64,000 bases of DNA from Paenibacillus pinistramenti (GCF_005869875.1 NZ_VAWG01000001.1:248001-312000), one strand, 5' to 3'; positions 27,250 to 38,500 are shown, numbered from the stretch's first letter. Notes: a model not told the origin generated them from the letters alone. Made by a program: numbers and translations.

Positions 27250-27849
27250 ATGGCACGTTACACTGGTCCTAAATTTAAACTCAGCCGCCGTCTTGGAATT
27301 TCCCTGAGCGGTACAGGTAAAGAATTGAAACGCCCTTTCCCTCCGGGACAACATGGTCCTAACCAGCGCAGAAAGATGAGCAACTACGGTATGCAGCTTC
27401 AAGAGAAGCAAAAACTGCGTCACATGTACGGTATGGGAGAGAAGCAATTCCGCACTTTGTTCTCCAAAGCGCACAAAATGCCAGGTATTGCCGGCGAGAA
27501 CTTCATGTTCCTGCTTGAAAGCCGTTTGGACAACCTGGTTTACCGTCTTGGTTTCGCTAACTCCCGTGCAGGTGCCCGCCAGCTGGTATCCCACGGTCAC
27601 GTGACTGTAAACGGTAAAAAAGTCGACATCGCTTCTTACCAGGTAAACACTGGCGACGTAATCGGCTTGCGTGAAAGAAGCCGTTCCTTGACTTCCATCA
27701 AAGAAGCTCTTGAGAACCGCACCCATCTTCCAGCTTACCTGGAATACAACGACAGCGCTGTTGAAGGCAAGTACATCCGTCTTCCTGAACGCGCTGAGTT
27801 GTCCCAAGATATTGACGAGAAACAAATCGTCGAATTCTACAACCGTTAA
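27250..27849 (+). CDS. rpsD: 30S ribosomal protein S4
   Basis: A 199-residue primary rRNA-binding protein of the small subunit. It has [16 protein letters not shown] at the start and the S4 RNA-binding domain ([34 protein letters not shown]). The zinc-binding cysteines of some S4 proteins are absent, so this is the C-minus (zinc-free) form. The ribosome site AAAGGAG is about 12 bases from ATG, longer than usual. Confidence 0.98.
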   Translation: MARYTGPKFKLSRRLGISLSGTGKELKRPFPPGQHGPNQRRKMSNYGMQLQEKQKLRHMYGMGEKQFRTLFSKAHKMPGIAGENFMFLLESRLDNLVYRLGFANSRAGARQLVSHGHVTVNGKKVDIASYQVNTGDVIGLRERSRSLTSIKEALENRTHLPAYLEYNDSAVEGKYIRLPERAELSQDIDEKQIVEFYNR

Positions 27850-27874
27850 GATTAAGCTTAATAAGCTTAATGAA

Positions 27875-27900
27875 GAAAGCCCCTCATGCGAGGGGCTTTC
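27875..27900. terminator. Terminator of rpsD
   Basis: Perfect inverted repeat gaaagcccct / aggggctttc followed by ttttattt, between rpsD and the convergent tyrS. Confidence 0.92.
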
Positions 27901-27923
27901 TTTTATTTAATATAATCAGCTTT

Positions 27924-29177
27924 TTATTTAATAATCAGTTTAGCAAATTTGCGTTTGCCGACCTGCACAATATCACCGGTCTTCACGGCTGCTTCGCCGT
28001 TCACATCGGTCATTTTCTCCTCGTTGATCTTGAGCGAACCCTGCTGGATGCTGCGTTTCGCTTCCCCGTTGGAAGCTGCAAAGTCAAGCAGCGTAAGCAG
28101 TTTGATCAAGCGGATTTGGCCGTTCTCAAGTTCAGCTGAATCGATCTCAACCTCTTGAATGTCATCCGGCAGAGCGCGCTGCTGGAATACGGTCACGAAG
28201 TGGTCCTGCGCCGAAGCTGCCGCTTCTTCCCCATGGTACATGCGAACAAGGGTGTAGGCGAGCTTCATTTTTGCATCGCGCGGATGCAGCGTCTCCTCCT
28301 TGAGGCCTTGTCTCAGAATATCCAGCTCTTCATTGGTGAGATCGGTTACCAGCTCGTAGTATTTGAGCATCAGCTCGTCCGGTACGGACATCGCTTTGCC
28401 GTAAATCTCGTTCGGCTCCTCATCAATCCCGATGTAGTTATTCAGGCTCTTGCTCATCTTCTTCTCGCCGTCAAGCCCCTCGAGCAGCGGGGTCATCATA
28501 ATGACCTGAGGCTCCTGACCATACTCCTTCTGCAGGGTGCGGCCCATGAGCAGGTTGAATTTCTGGTCAGTTCCGCCAAGCTCAATATCACATTTCAGCG
28601 CAACAGAGTCCATGCCCTGCATAAGCGGGTAGAAGAATTCGTGAATGCTGATCGGCTGGCCGCTCGTGTAGCGTTTCGTGAAATCGTCACGTTCCAGCAT
28701 ACGGGCGACGGTTACTTTGGCTGCAAGCTTCACTACATCTTCAAAAGTCATCGGTCCGAGCCATTCGGAGTTAAAGAACACTTGAGTCTTCTCAGCGTCG
28801 AGAATCTTAAAGATCTGCTTCTTGTACGTTTCAGCATTGCGCAGCACATCTTCTTTAGTCAGCTGCTTGCGGGTTTCCGATTTGCCTGTCGGGTCGCCGA
28901 TCATACCGGTAAAATCGCCGATAATCAGCTGCACCTGGTGGCCAAGCTCCTGAAACTGGCGCAGCTTCTGCATCACGACTGTATGGCCGATGTGAATATC
29001 CGGCGCTGACGGATCAAGACCCAATTTTACTTTCAGCGGAGTTTTAGCCGCCACCGATTTCATCAGCTTTTGCTTCAATTCCTCCTCAGGAACGGTCTCC
29101 ACCACTCCCCTGTTCAAAATGACCAGCTGGCGCTCTACCTCTTCACGCTGCGGCAGCGTTAATTCATCCCATTTCAT
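27924..29177 (-). CDS. tyrS: Tyrosyl-tRNA synthetase (TyrZ-like)
   Basis: A 417-residue class I synthetase that charges tRNA-Tyr. The HIGH motif is [13 protein letters not shown], the class signature KMSKS appears in [14 protein letters not shown], and the C-terminus is an S4-like RNA-binding domain ([15 protein letters not shown]). The sequence near HIGH and the [12 protein letters not shown] stretch resembles the TyrZ clade, not classical B. subtilis TyrS. It is controlled by the T-box directly upstream. Confidence 0.95.
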   Translation of the reverse strand: MKWDELTLPQREEVERQLVILNRGVVETVPEEELKQKLMKSVAAKTPLKVKLGLDPSAPDIHIGHTVVMQKLRQFQELGHQVQLIIGDFTGMIGDPTGKSETRKQLTKEDVLRNAETYKKQIFKILDAEKTQVFFNSEWLGPMTFEDVVKLAAKVTVARMLERDDFTKRYTSGQPISIHEFFYPLMQGMDSVALKCDIELGGTDQKFNLLMGRTLQKEYGQEPQVIMMTPLLEGLDGEKKMSKSLNNYIGIDEEPNEIYGKAMSVPDELMLKYYELVTDLTNEELDILRQGLKEETLHPRDAKMKLAYTLVRMYHGEEAAASAQDHFVTVFQQRALPDDIQEVEIDSAELENGQIRLIKLLTLLDFAASNGEAKRSIQQGSLKINEEKMTDVNGEAAVKTGDIVQVGKRKFAKLIIK

Positions 29178-29214
29178 TCTGAATGCCTCCTAAATATCGT
29201 ATTGGTCCAAAAAA

Positions 29215-29500
29215 AACGGCGCAAAAAAGCTCCTTCTCATCCCAAGGGACGAGAAGGAGCGCTCGCGTTACCACCCTAATTAAAACCGATGCCCATAACC
29301 TGATATAATTCAGGCATCATCGGTTTTCACTTCATTTCCATAACGGTTCCCCGGTACCGGACTACTAGCAGGTTTGCTTTCCCCCGGACAGCTCCAGACT
29401 GTAATTCAAAGACGTTTGCTTTACGGTTCGCACCAACCACCGTTTCTCTGAGCAGCAGAATTTCGTCTTTTACTGTTGTCCTTCCCAGCTTTTTCGAATA
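29215..29500 (-). promoter_or_regulatory. T-box riboswitch, tyrosine specifier (UAC)
   Basis: On the minus strand the T-box motif AGGGTGGTAACGCG (29277-29264) precedes a strong terminator stem (gctccttctc / gagaaggagc, 29261-29230) and a T-run. Further upstream are an AGAGA-type loop (cagagaaacgg), a GGTGCG bulge, and a specifier loop GAATTACAG whose TAC codon (29403-29401) is Tyr. Uncharged tRNA-Tyr should favour the antiterminator and raise tyrS expression. Confidence 0.92.
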
Positions 29501-29651
29501 TGCAGCTTTAAGCTTTTTTATAACACAGATCAAATTAGCAAGTCAAGGCCGGGTATTGCCTGCATTACCAGAAACCATCCAATCAGGTCGAATTGAGGAT
29601 TCAAACCCCGCTTTTTGTGCTATAATGTTGCTTGTCAAAAGGAGGATGCTC

Positions 29652-32600
29652 ATGGCTTTAGATAAGGATAACAGTCCGGAAAAGCAAATCCCCCAGCCCA
29701 AAAGAAGACGGGCCGGACGCATTATACTTCGAATTTTGTTGGGATTGTTCATAACAGGCCTGGCCGGTGTGCTGTTTGCCATTGGAACCGCATTCGGTTA
29801 TGTATCCGCGATCGTCAAAGACGATCCGGTCCGTTCACGCGCGGACATTGAGGCGCAGATCAATTACAACGACATCACAACTTTCGCGTATTTCCGTGAT
29901 GCCTCGGCGATCGGCCAGCTCCGTTCGGAAGAAGACAGACGGCCCGTGGAGTACAAGGAAATCCCTTCTACCGTAATTGATGCAGTCATTTCCATTGAAG
30001 ACAATAATTTTTATGAACACAAAGGCGTTGACATCAGCGGAACACTGCGGGCAGTGAAGCAGCGCGTGCTCAAGGAGGATGTCCAAACAGGAGGCAGTAC
30101 GCTGACCCAGCAGCTGGCAAGACGCGTCTTTCTGAGCCTTGACCGGACAGAGGACCGGAAGTTCAAGGAAATTCTGCTGGCGCTGAGACTGGAGCGGTTC
30201 TTGTCCAAGCAGGAGATATTGACTGCCTACCTGAACAAAGTCCCTTATGGCAACGGCTCCAACGGCTATAACCTGTACGGGATCAAAGCCGCTGCAAAAG
30301 GCATATTCGGCATCGGAGATCTCACCAAGCTGAACATTGCCGAATGCGCTTACCTGGCCGGCCTGCCGCAGGCTCCAAGCTCTTATTCAGCCTTTAACGG
30401 CAAAGGCGAATTTAATGAAACCAACTTCAGCCGCGCAGTCAAAAGGCAGCACCTTGTGCTGCAGCGGATGCTGGAAGAAGGCAAAATAAACCAGACCCAG
30501 TACGATGAAGCGCTTCAATTTGATATTAAGTCAGCGCTCGCTCCTACAACCAAGAAGGCTTACGATACTTATCCTTATCTTATGCTGGAGACGGAGCGCC
30601 AGGGCGCACAGATTCTGGCCATGCTGAAGGATCCATCACTCGACAAGGAAGCTCTGACAAGCAAAGAGAACGCCCAGCTGCTGGAGGATGCCAGACAACA
30701 GCTTCTGACCGGCGGTTACCGCATTTATACGACCATTGACAAGAAAGTCTACAGCGCCATGCACAAAGTGTCCGACAACGCGGATAACTTCTCGCCGGAA
30801 AGCACAACCAAAGGCCTGGAACAAGTGGCCGGCATGATGATTGACCACAAGACAGGCGCGATTCTCGGCATGATCGAGGGCCGCGATTTCTACACCGAGC
30901 AGATGAACTACGCGACGCAAATGGTTCGTCAGCCTGGTTCCACGATGAAGCCGTTAGCGGCTTATCTGCCTGCTTTAGAAGCAGGTTTGATCCAGCCTGC
31001 CAGCGTTATCGACGACTCGCCGATCATTCTGAAGGACTACCAGAAGGGCTACCATATTCCAGTGAACTCCAGCGGCGGATATAAAGGCCTTGTTACCGCC
31101 CGGACTGCTCTGAACGAGTCCCGAAACATTCCGGCCCTCAAGCTGTTCAACAATATGGTCGGCATCGACAAGGCCTGGGCGTTTGTCAAAAATCTGGGCA
31201 TTACAACCCTTGAGGAATCGGATTATCAAGCCACCACGGGCGTGCTCGGCGGATTGGCACATGGCGTTAGCGTCGAAGAGCTGACCAATGCTTATGGAGC
31301 AATCGCCGACCAGGGTATTTATAATGATGCTTATATGATTGAAAGAATCGAAGATTCCAAAGGAAATGTCGTCTATCAGCATAAAGCGGAGCCAAGACGG
31401 GTATTTTCCGAACAGACCGCGTACCTGATGACGGATATGCTGCGCACTGTCGTTTCGGAGAGCGGCTCAACCGGCCATTCCGTAGCCAGCGACTTTAAGA
31501 AATACGGCCAAATTCCGGTCGTGGGCAAAACCGGTACAACACAGGACTATGCGGATGTGTGGTTTGAAGGCTACACCCCGGACGTTACACTTGGCATTTG
31601 GGTGGGATATGCTTCACCGTCCAATAAGCTTACCGATGACGGCAAGAAACGCGCACGCAAGATTTGGGCGCTGGTCATGAACCAGGTGACGGATGCCAAA
31701 CCAGAGCTGTTTAAGACGAGTGAGTTCCCTAAACCGGACGGCATTGTCAAGAAGACCGTATCGGGCTACAGCGGCCTTCTGCCAACTGCGTTAACGAAGC
31801 AGGCAGGCAAAACGACCACTGATATTTTTAATGTCAAATACGTACCGACCAAACCTGATGATGTCCTGGTACGGGCAAAATACATCACCTACAACAATGT
31901 TAACTACATTCCGCAGGACAGTACGCCTGCCGATATGCTGCAGGAGAAGGTTGTTGTCAAACGGGATCCGCCGATTAAAGAGCTGATTCAGCAGCTTCAA
32001 AATGCTTTTGCCAATATGACGGGCGAGCACAAATCGCTGGATTACTACATTCCTAAGGATGCGGGCGAGGATGCGCCTTATGAGGCGGACCCCCGCAAAG
32101 ATGACGGAAAAGCACCTGCAGCTCCGCAAGGTCTCACAGCGGGATCTGTGACGAGCCAGGCGGCAATATCTTTCAATAAAAACAGTGAGTCCGACCTTGT
32201 CGGCTATCGTCTCTACAAATCGGTAAACGGGGGCGCCTTCGAATATTCGAAGTCCCTGCTTCTCGGGGAAAAGACGCAGTTTACCGTATCCATTTCCTCT
32301 TCGGCAAGTTACGCATTCTATGTAACGGCAGTAGATGTAGCCGGCAAGGAATCGGCGCCAAGCCCCGCTGTCTCCGTAAATGACGGCTTCCTGCCGGGCT
32401 TGCCGGGACTTCCGGGTGATCCGGGTGCTATTGAAGGAGATGCTGCTGCCGGTGAAGCAGATCCCGCCGCTGCGGCGGCTGTGCCCTCTTCGCCGGGCGG
32501 GCTGAATGGAGTCATTACAGAGGCCGGCATTGCAATCAGCTGGAATTCCAGCCCTGGAGCAGAGAATGTGACAGGCTATAACGTTTATTTTTCCGATAAG

Positions 32601-32753
32601 CAGGATGGCAGCTACGCTCTGATCGGTTCAACCGTTCAGCCTCAATTTGATTACGCCACGTCCGGCGGCATCAGCGGTTATGTCCGGATTACGGCGGTAA
32701 ACAGCATTGGAGAATCAGAGCCATCCGGAGCGATTCATATCCAGAAGAAGTAA
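29652..32753 (+). CDS. Class A penicillin-binding protein (PBP1-type) with C-terminal FN3 domains
   Basis: A 1033-residue bifunctional cell-wall synthase. A basic cytoplasmic tail is followed by one membrane helix (residues ~24-46) and a GT51 glycosyltransferase domain (EDNNFYEHKGVD with its catalytic Glu near 116, GGSTLTQQLARRVFL). The transpeptidase domain has SxxK in GSTMKPLAAY (~430), an SRN motif in ALNESRNIPAL, and KTG in VGKTGTTQ (~624). The C-terminus has two fibronectin type III domains (~816-906 and ~943-1031) joined by a Pro/Gly/Ala-rich linker with short collagen-like LPGLPGDPG. ATG 29652 follows AAAGGAGG; an extended -10 (TGCTATAAT) lies about 30 bases upstream of it. Confidence 0.95.
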   Translation: MALDKDNSPEKQIPQPKRRRAGRIILRILLGLFITGLAGVLFAIGTAFGYVSAIVKDDPVRSRADIEAQINYNDITTFAYFRDASAIGQLRSEEDRRPVEYKEIPSTVIDAVISIEDNNFYEHKGVDISGTLRAVKQRVLKEDVQTGGSTLTQQLARRVFLSLDRTEDRKFKEILLALRLERFLSKQEILTAYLNKVPYGNGSNGYNLYGIKAAAKGIFGIGDLTKLNIAECAYLAGLPQAPSSYSAFNGKGEFNETNFSRAVKRQHLVLQRMLEEGKINQTQYDEALQFDIKSALAPTTKKAYDTYPYLMLETERQGAQILAMLKDPSLDKEALTSKENAQLLEDARQQLLTGGYRIYTTIDKKVYSAMHKVSDNADNFSPESTTKGLEQVAGMMIDHKTGAILGMIEGRDFYTEQMNYATQMVRQPGSTMKPLAAYLPALEAGLIQPASVIDDSPIILKDYQKGYHIPVNSSGGYKGLVTARTALNESRNIPALKLFNNMVGIDKAWAFVKNLGITTLEESDYQATTGVLGGLAHGVSVEELTNAYGAIADQGIYNDAYMIERIEDSKGNVVYQHKAEPRRVFSEQTAYLMTDMLRTVVSESGSTGHSVASDFKKYGQIPVVGKTGTTQDYADVWFEGYTPDVTLGIWVGYASPSNKLTDDGKKRARKIWALVMNQVTDAKPELFKTSEFPKPDGIVKKTVSGYSGLLPTALTKQAGKTTTDIFNVKYVPTKPDDVLVRAKYITYNNVNYIPQDSTPADMLQEKVVVKRDPPIKELIQQLQNAFANMTGEHKSLDYYIPKDAGEDAPYEADPRKDDGKAPAAPQGLTAGSVTSQAAISFNKNSESDLVGYRLYKSVNGGAFEYSKSLLLGEKTQFTVSISSSASYAFYVTAVDVAGKESAPSPAVSVNDGFLPGLPGLPGDPGAIEGDAAAGEADPAAAAAVPSSPGGLNGVITEAGIAISWNSSPGAENVTGYNVYFSDKQDGSYALIGSTVQPQFDYATSGGISGYVRITAVNSIGESEPSGAIHIQKK

Positions 32754-32800
32754 GAACAGATGCCGTTGTCCCTAAATAGGGGCGGCGGCAGCCGAAACGA

Positions 32801-32846
32801 AAAAGCATCCTCTTCCCGCCCTTGGGCGAATAAAGAGGATGCTTTT
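32801..32846. terminator. Bidirectional terminator between the PBP gene and acsA
   Basis: Long inverted repeat aaaagcatcctctt / aagaggatgctttt with T-rich ends on both strands, between convergent genes. Confidence 0.9.
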
Positions 32847-32855
32847 ATGTTTTTG

Positions 32856-34586
32856 CTAATCTTCAATTGTTGAAAGATCTCCGGCCGGCAGATGAAGCTC
32901 CCAGGCCTTGAGCACGCGCCGCATGATTTTTCCTGAACGGGTTTTGGGCAGCTTATCCTTAAATTCGATTTCACGCGGAGCCGCATGCGCCGACAGCCCT
33001 TCCTTCACAAACCTGGAGATTTCCGCCTTTAATTCCTCTGTCGGCTCGTAGCCGGTACGCAGGGCAACAAAGGCTTTGATGATTTCGCCGCGTACGGCGT
33101 CCGGTTTCCCGATAACCCCTGCTTCCGCAACGGCCGGATGTTCGATCAGCTTGCTCTCCACTTCAAATGGACCGATCCGTTCACCGGAGGAGTTGATCAC
33201 ATCATCAATTCTTCCCTGGAACCAGAAATAGCCGTCTTCATCCTGGTAAGCGGAGTCTCCTGACACATACCAGCCTGGAATGCGCATATACTCTTCGTAT
33301 TTGACTTCATTGTTCCAGATCGTTCTCATCATGGAAGGCCACGGTGTACGGATTGCCAAATTGCCCATTCGATTCGGAGGAAGCACATTTCCTTGATCGT
33401 CAATAATGGCAGCATCGATACCCGGCAGCGGTTTCCCCATGGAACCCGGCTTAATCGCCATGGACGGATAGTTGCAAATGAGCTGGGCTCCGGTTTCGGT
33501 CATCCACCAAGTGTCATGAATCCGCTTCTTGTATACGGCAGCGCCCCAGCGAACGACCTCAGGATTCAGCGGTTCCCCCACAGACAGTACATGCCGCAGG
33601 CTGGATAAGTCATATTTGCCTGTCAATTCCTCCCCTGCTCCCATCAGCATACGAAATGCAGTCGGCGCGCTGTACCAGACCGTCACTTTATACTTCTCGA
33701 TGGCTGCGTACCAGGCCGCCGGATCAAAACGTCCCCCCAGCACCAGATTGCAAGCCCCGTTCAGCCAAGGAGCAAAGATGCCGTAGGAGGTTCCCGTTAC
33801 CCAACCCGGATCCGCCGTACACCAGTAAATATCGTCCTCGCGCAGATCCAGAACCATTTTGCCAGTGTAGTAGTGCTGGATCATGGCGTTGTGAACATGG
33901 AATACGCCTTTTGGTTTGCCTGTTGATCCTGATGTATAGTGCAAGATCATTCCGTCTTCGAGATCAACCCATTCGGTAGCTGAATCGGTAGAGGCCGAAA
34001 TCACTTCCTGCTCAAAATGAAAGACACCCTTGGCTTCCGCTTCTTCCGGTGTATCTCCAACGACAAAAATGGTCCGCAGCTCCGGCAGCTCTTCTCGATT
34101 AACCCGCTGCAGCAAAGCTGAAGTGGTAACAAGGACCGAAGCGCCGCTGTCGGCCAGACGGTCTTTGACCGCTGTTTCCATAAAAGCCTCAAAGAGCGGG
34201 CCCACAACTGCACCTGCCCTGATTGCTCCCAAAATGCTAATATAAAGCTCCGGAGACCGGGGCATAAATACGAATACGCGATCACCTTTGGCTGTCCCGT
34301 GCTTGCGCAGCACATTGGCAAACCGGGCTGACCACGACTTCAAATCAGAGAACGTATAGGTCTCCTCGCGATTAGCATCGCAGTAAATCAAGGCTGTCTT
34401 CTCGCCCCGCCCTTCTGCAACATGCCGGTCGATCGCCTCATAAACCATGTTAATGAAGCCGGTCTTATGCCAGGAAAACTGCTGCTCAACCTCTTCCCAG
34501 CTAAACGCCTTGCGTGCTGTCTCATAATCTCCCAAATTCGTGTCTGATTCCGTTGCCGGAATCCATTCTCGCTGCATAGCATTCAT
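32856..34586 (-). CDS. acsA: Acetyl-CoA synthetase
   Basis: A 576-residue AMP-forming ligase that makes acetyl-CoA from acetate. The P-loop-like motif TSGSTGKPKGV, the YSAPTAFRMLM region and the C-terminal LPKTRSGKIMRR are clear; the lysine of SGKIMRR is the acetylation site by which AcuA-type enzymes switch the protein off. ATG 34586 follows GAGGAGG. It is divergent from acuA with a cre site between, the same regulatory unit as in B. subtilis, where CcpA represses acetate use in glucose. Confidence 0.95.
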   Translation of the reverse strand: MNAMQREWIPATESDTNLGDYETARKAFSWEEVEQQFSWHKTGFINMVYEAIDRHVAEGRGEKTALIYCDANREETYTFSDLKSWSARFANVLRKHGTAKGDRVFVFMPRSPELYISILGAIRAGAVVGPLFEAFMETAVKDRLADSGASVLVTTSALLQRVNREELPELRTIFVVGDTPEEAEAKGVFHFEQEVISASTDSATEWVDLEDGMILHYTSGSTGKPKGVFHVHNAMIQHYYTGKMVLDLREDDIYWCTADPGWVTGTSYGIFAPWLNGACNLVLGGRFDPAAWYAAIEKYKVTVWYSAPTAFRMLMGAGEELTGKYDLSSLRHVLSVGEPLNPEVVRWGAAVYKKRIHDTWWMTETGAQLICNYPSMAIKPGSMGKPLPGIDAAIIDDQGNVLPPNRMGNLAIRTPWPSMMRTIWNNEVKYEEYMRIPGWYVSGDSAYQDEDGYFWFQGRIDDVINSSGERIGPFEVESKLIEHPAVAEAGVIGKPDAVRGEIIKAFVALRTGYEPTEELKAEISRFVKEGLSAHAAPREIEFKDKLPKTRSGKIMRRVLKAWELHLPAGDLSTIED

Positions 34587-34762
34587 GGTTTCATCCTCCT
34601 CAAATGTTGGCTGCATCAGACAAACATCTATATTGAAAGCGGATACAACAATGCTGGATAAGAAATAAATCTATACGAGAATACGAACTGCAACGAGGGT
34701 TAAAAGCAATGCGAGGATAAAGGAACATTTAAACAAAATTGTGAACTTTTTATGTCAACCGC

Positions 34763-34794
34763 ATTATAGCATACCACTCTTGTAAGCGCTATAA
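34763..34794 (-). promoter_or_regulatory. acsA promoter region overlapped by a cre-like site (34781-34794)
   Basis: TGTAAGCGCTATAA at 34781-34794 matches the CcpA operator consensus with one clear mismatch. On the minus strand an extended -10 (TGCTATAAT; hexamer at 34768-34763) lies beyond it, so the operator covers the -35 position of acsA. On the plus strand it sits just before a TTTTCA / TATAAG pair that could drive acuA. Confidence 0.7.
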
Positions 34795-34851
34795 CTTTTC
34801 AAAAATTCGATTTTCTGTTATAAGTGAGTCAAAGGAAGGGGGAGGATGATC

Positions 34852-35508
34852 ATGTTTCATTACAAAATTCATCTCAGCCATTGCCATGCGCTCGGCTCTT
34901 CAAAGGAAGGTCCAGCGGGAAGCGGCAGTGCCGTTGTTGAAGGTCCCGTCTCCGCAGAAGAGCTGGGCAGATATGAGATGCATCCCGATCTGGACGCCTT
35001 CAGGCCCCCATCCGAACAGTTGGAAGCTTTAATTGAAATTGCCGGGCTGCCAGAAGGCCGGATCATTATCGCAAGGCTCGAACAGACCATTATCGGGTAC
35101 GTCACCTTTCATTATCCGGATGAGCTTGAACGCTGGTCAGAGGGCCGGATGGAAGACCTGCTGGAGCTTGGAGCGATCGAGGTTGCCGACAGCTTCCGCG
35201 GCTTTGGACTAGGTTCAGCCATGCTGAACACCGCTTGCGAGCAGGAACAGCTTGAATCCTATATTGTGTTCACAACCGAGTATTACTGGCACTGGGATTT
35301 GAAAAACAGCGGGCTCTCCGTCTGGGACTACCGGCGCATGATGGAGAAGCTGATGCAGACCGTGGACATGGTCTGGTATGCAACCGACGATCCGGAAATT
35401 TGCTCCCACCCGGCCAACTGCCTTATGGTCCGGGTTGGCAGAGACGTTCCGTTGTCTTCGAAGGAGCAGTTTGACCATATCCGTTTTCATCAGCGGTTTA
35501 TGTATTGA
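34852..35508 (+). CDS. acuA: AcuA-type protein acetyltransferase
   Basis: A 218-residue GNAT-family enzyme. The acetyl-CoA-binding part reads IEVADSFRGFGLGSAMLNTA, and the overall sequence (EYYWHWDLKNSGLSVWDYRR) matches B. subtilis AcuA, which acetylates and inactivates acetyl-CoA synthetase. Its position divergent from acsA supports that pairing. I chose ATG 34852, six bases after GGGGGAGG, over ATG 34846, which abuts it. The acuB and acuC genes found downstream in B. subtilis are absent; the gene is followed by a terminator. Confidence 0.9.
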   Translation: MFHYKIHLSHCHALGSSKEGPAGSGSAVVEGPVSAEELGRYEMHPDLDAFRPPSEQLEALIEIAGLPEGRIIIARLEQTIIGYVTFHYPDELERWSEGRMEDLLELGAIEVADSFRGFGLGSAMLNTACEQEQLESYIVFTTEYYWHWDLKNSGLSVWDYRRMMEKLMQTVDMVWYATDDPEICSHPANCLMVRVGRDVPLSSKEQFDHIRFHQRFMY

Positions 35509-35517
35509 ATTTAAGAA

Positions 35518-35552
35518 ACGGCCCTGCAGGGATTTCTCCTTGTCAGGGCCGT
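35518..35552. terminator. Terminator of acuA
   Basis: Inverted repeat acggccctg / cagggccgt, followed by tctattcgtt, between acuA and the convergent surface-protein gene. Confidence 0.8.
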
Positions 35553-35576
35553 CTATTCGTTATTGTATTTTCTGCC

Positions 35577-38500
35577 CTAATGGGTCACGGCCGGGCGGAA
35601 ATCATCGCGGCTGGACAGGCCAGCCTCATAGAACACGATATCTCCATCTTTAAGCTTAAACAGATGTCCCTCCGCATCTGAAGCCTGCTGCTCGTACCCT
35701 TCCATCCGCCACTGGTTCATCAGCGGGGACTGCAGATACTTCAGCCTCGGCTGTCCTCCAGCCACGCTCTGAATATCGAAATTGACGATGATGTAGCCAT
35801 TTTTCAAAAAGAGCTCTGAATCCTCGGACAGCCCGCCGTTCGTCCTTCCGTACTCCGCCAGGTCCGTCCCCTGCTTCACTACATATACGCCTGCCGGCAG
35901 GCTGTATTCGCCATACCATTTCTGGACGGCGGCTAAAGCCCGCTGCGGATTCACCGAGGAAGGAATTCCGCTCTTGGGCCCTACATACGTTCTCAAATCG
36001 CTGGTCAGCTCCAGTCCATGGTAAGTCCCTTCATACGCGGAGCGTTTAGCAAACACTTGGATATAGCGAGTAACAAAGGCTTCACGGCTCATGCCGGCAA
36101 GCTGATTAAACGTATAATTATGATCATAGCGGTATAAAGCCGTGTCCACCAATTCTGCCTCCGGTATATTACGCATCGGTTCATTCAAAATGACGCCCCG
36201 TTCTACCGTGTCCTCTTCCGATCCAATCCGGATAAACCGCTGTTCTCCGCTGTGGTAGTAAAGGTCTACCGGATAACGGGTGCTGCCGTCCGTACTGACA
36301 AAATCAAAGGAAGGTGTAATCCGGATACTATCCTGTTCGGTAAACATATTCCCTTTCGTTCTGAGGTCAAACCTGAAGGTGTAGCCGGTCTTGACCGCAA
36401 TGTTCCGGTAAGCAGAGTCCGGATGACTACCCGGATGGATCGGCAGCTTGTAGGGAGCCGAATTCCCGCGCAAATCTCCGTCTATGCTTCGCATCCCCAC
36501 CCAATAGGCGGCACTGGAGGTCATCAGCTTGCCGATCTCGGTGCGGAACACTTTTTCCCAATTATAATCCGTAACGTCTGTCACTCGAAAATCATATAAC
36601 CGGCCGATGACCTCCACATTAAGAGTGTTCATCGCTGCGTGATTTGCCAAATTGAGATTTGCGGCAGTCTGCACGTTGAAGCTTGCTGGAGCATTTTCCG
36701 AGATTGAGCGAAACAGAACCGTATAGTTGCCCTCATCTACCCAGGTTGGCATTTGGAACGTGACCTCTTCCATCGCTACCGGAATATCGATCCAGGTATT
36801 TGCCTGAATGTACTGGGTCTTAGCGGCATTCCAAACGTCAAACGGAAACTGCACCTGCTTATAGGCCGTGTACTTGGCATAATCCCGGTCCCCGTATCCC
36901 GGATAGCTCTGATGCTGCCCGCTGGTCGGCAATATAACCGTGAAGGGCCTGTCCAATATAAGCGCCGCTCTCGAAGCATTTGGCGTAATGCGCTGGTTGT
37001 GTGCCTTGTCGTCCGTGATCCCAGGGTACATGACCACTGGAGTATGAACCGTAACATTGTTTATTCCCGATATAGCAAAATTTTTATCTGCCCCTCCATT
37101 CACATTCCCCGGCAGGAGATCGTAATAAATGGTTCCTGAGCTGGCCGTGTTGGCCTTATTCAGCAAGGAGCTGCTGATGACATTGTCAGGCTTGTAGAGC
37201 ACGTCTTTCCCGATCGTTGATGGATTTGGAAGATTGGATGGTGCAGGCCCATCCTTGGTAGTCAGCGTGTTATCCATGATGGTTTGGCTGTTGAATTTAA
37301 CCAAATCATTTTTTACTTTGGCCTCCGTCGTGTTTGATTCAGCCATCCCTTTTAATGCAGCCGTATCATTCGGAACAGTTGGGGGTGAGTTTAACCCGCC
37401 GGTTAATACGGGAGGTGAGTACGATATGGATGCTGTTTGTCCCGCCGTTACATGACTGTTCACTGATTCGCTGTGATTGGACTGAACCGTCGGAGGCGAA
37501 TATCCCGAAGGGTTCATAGTGACTACTCCACCTGGCAGGGCGTAATTACTCATCGTTGCCCGGTTGATGCTATAGACTTCCAGGTTGTTGATCTGCCAAT
37601 AAGAATAATTTCGAGTAAAGCTAAACGTGTAAGACTTGGATTGACTATCTCCGGTTTCTTCTGGCTGGCCCGCAACACAAACCCCTTCGTTACAAATATC
37701 AGGCCCAGGGATCGTCCACTTTCTAACGTATGTAACATCCACTTGACAGCTATAAGTTATAGTACCGGACATTTTGGCAAAAGCTTGTTTAAAGAGATAG
37801 TTATCAGCAAAAGCATTTGTATAAAGCGACTCCGAGGTTGGAATTCCTTTAAGAACATCAAACGGCTCAGTGCCTCTGGTATCGGCTTTAATGACGCCTG
37901 CGGCATTGGGGTCCAGATCACTTGCACTTAACGTTGATGCAGTGCTTGGAGGGTTAATGGCAGGGGTGCACTGCCCGCTCCCGCTCGGTTGATCCCCCCC
38001 GTCATCTTCGTCCCCGCCGTCCGTGACAGTAAGGGTGGTAGTCGTGGTCAAAGTAAAGGGTTCTTTATGCCAGGTTACAGTAATCGTTGTTGTACCCGTA
38101 CTTTTTCCCGTAATAAGTCCAGATTGGCTGACTGATGCTACCGAGTCGTTAGAAGAGTCCCACTCTATGGTTCCGCCAGAGCCAGTATTAACGTTATAGT
38201 CGGCACCGAAGTCTCCGTCACCGTTTTTTGTTTTGACCGTGGCATCTAGCTGCTTCGTAGAACCTTTGGCGATGGTGCCGCCGGAGGATAGGGTAATTTC
38301 TTTGGTTGTTTCGGCTCGGCCCCGCCAGTAAACGTCTGCGTCTGTGAGGTAGGAGGCGCTGTATTTATCACCGGAATTTCTACTATATGTTGTCCAGTTG
38401 ATATTATCGCCACCTATTTTTAAGTATAATCTGGTTTTAGTGTAATCATAAAAAACGTTATCAGGAACAGTTAAAATAGGAGAACCAGGTTTATAATATT

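Noticed and set aside
29327-29533. A 68-residue minus-strand reading frame upstream of tyrS
   Set aside because: It lies inside the T-box leader, whose motif, specifier loop and terminator explain the sequence.
34852-35508. Ordinary RimI-type acetyltransferase
   Set aside because: Sequence and position opposite acsA fit AcuA better than a ribosomal-protein acetyltransferase.
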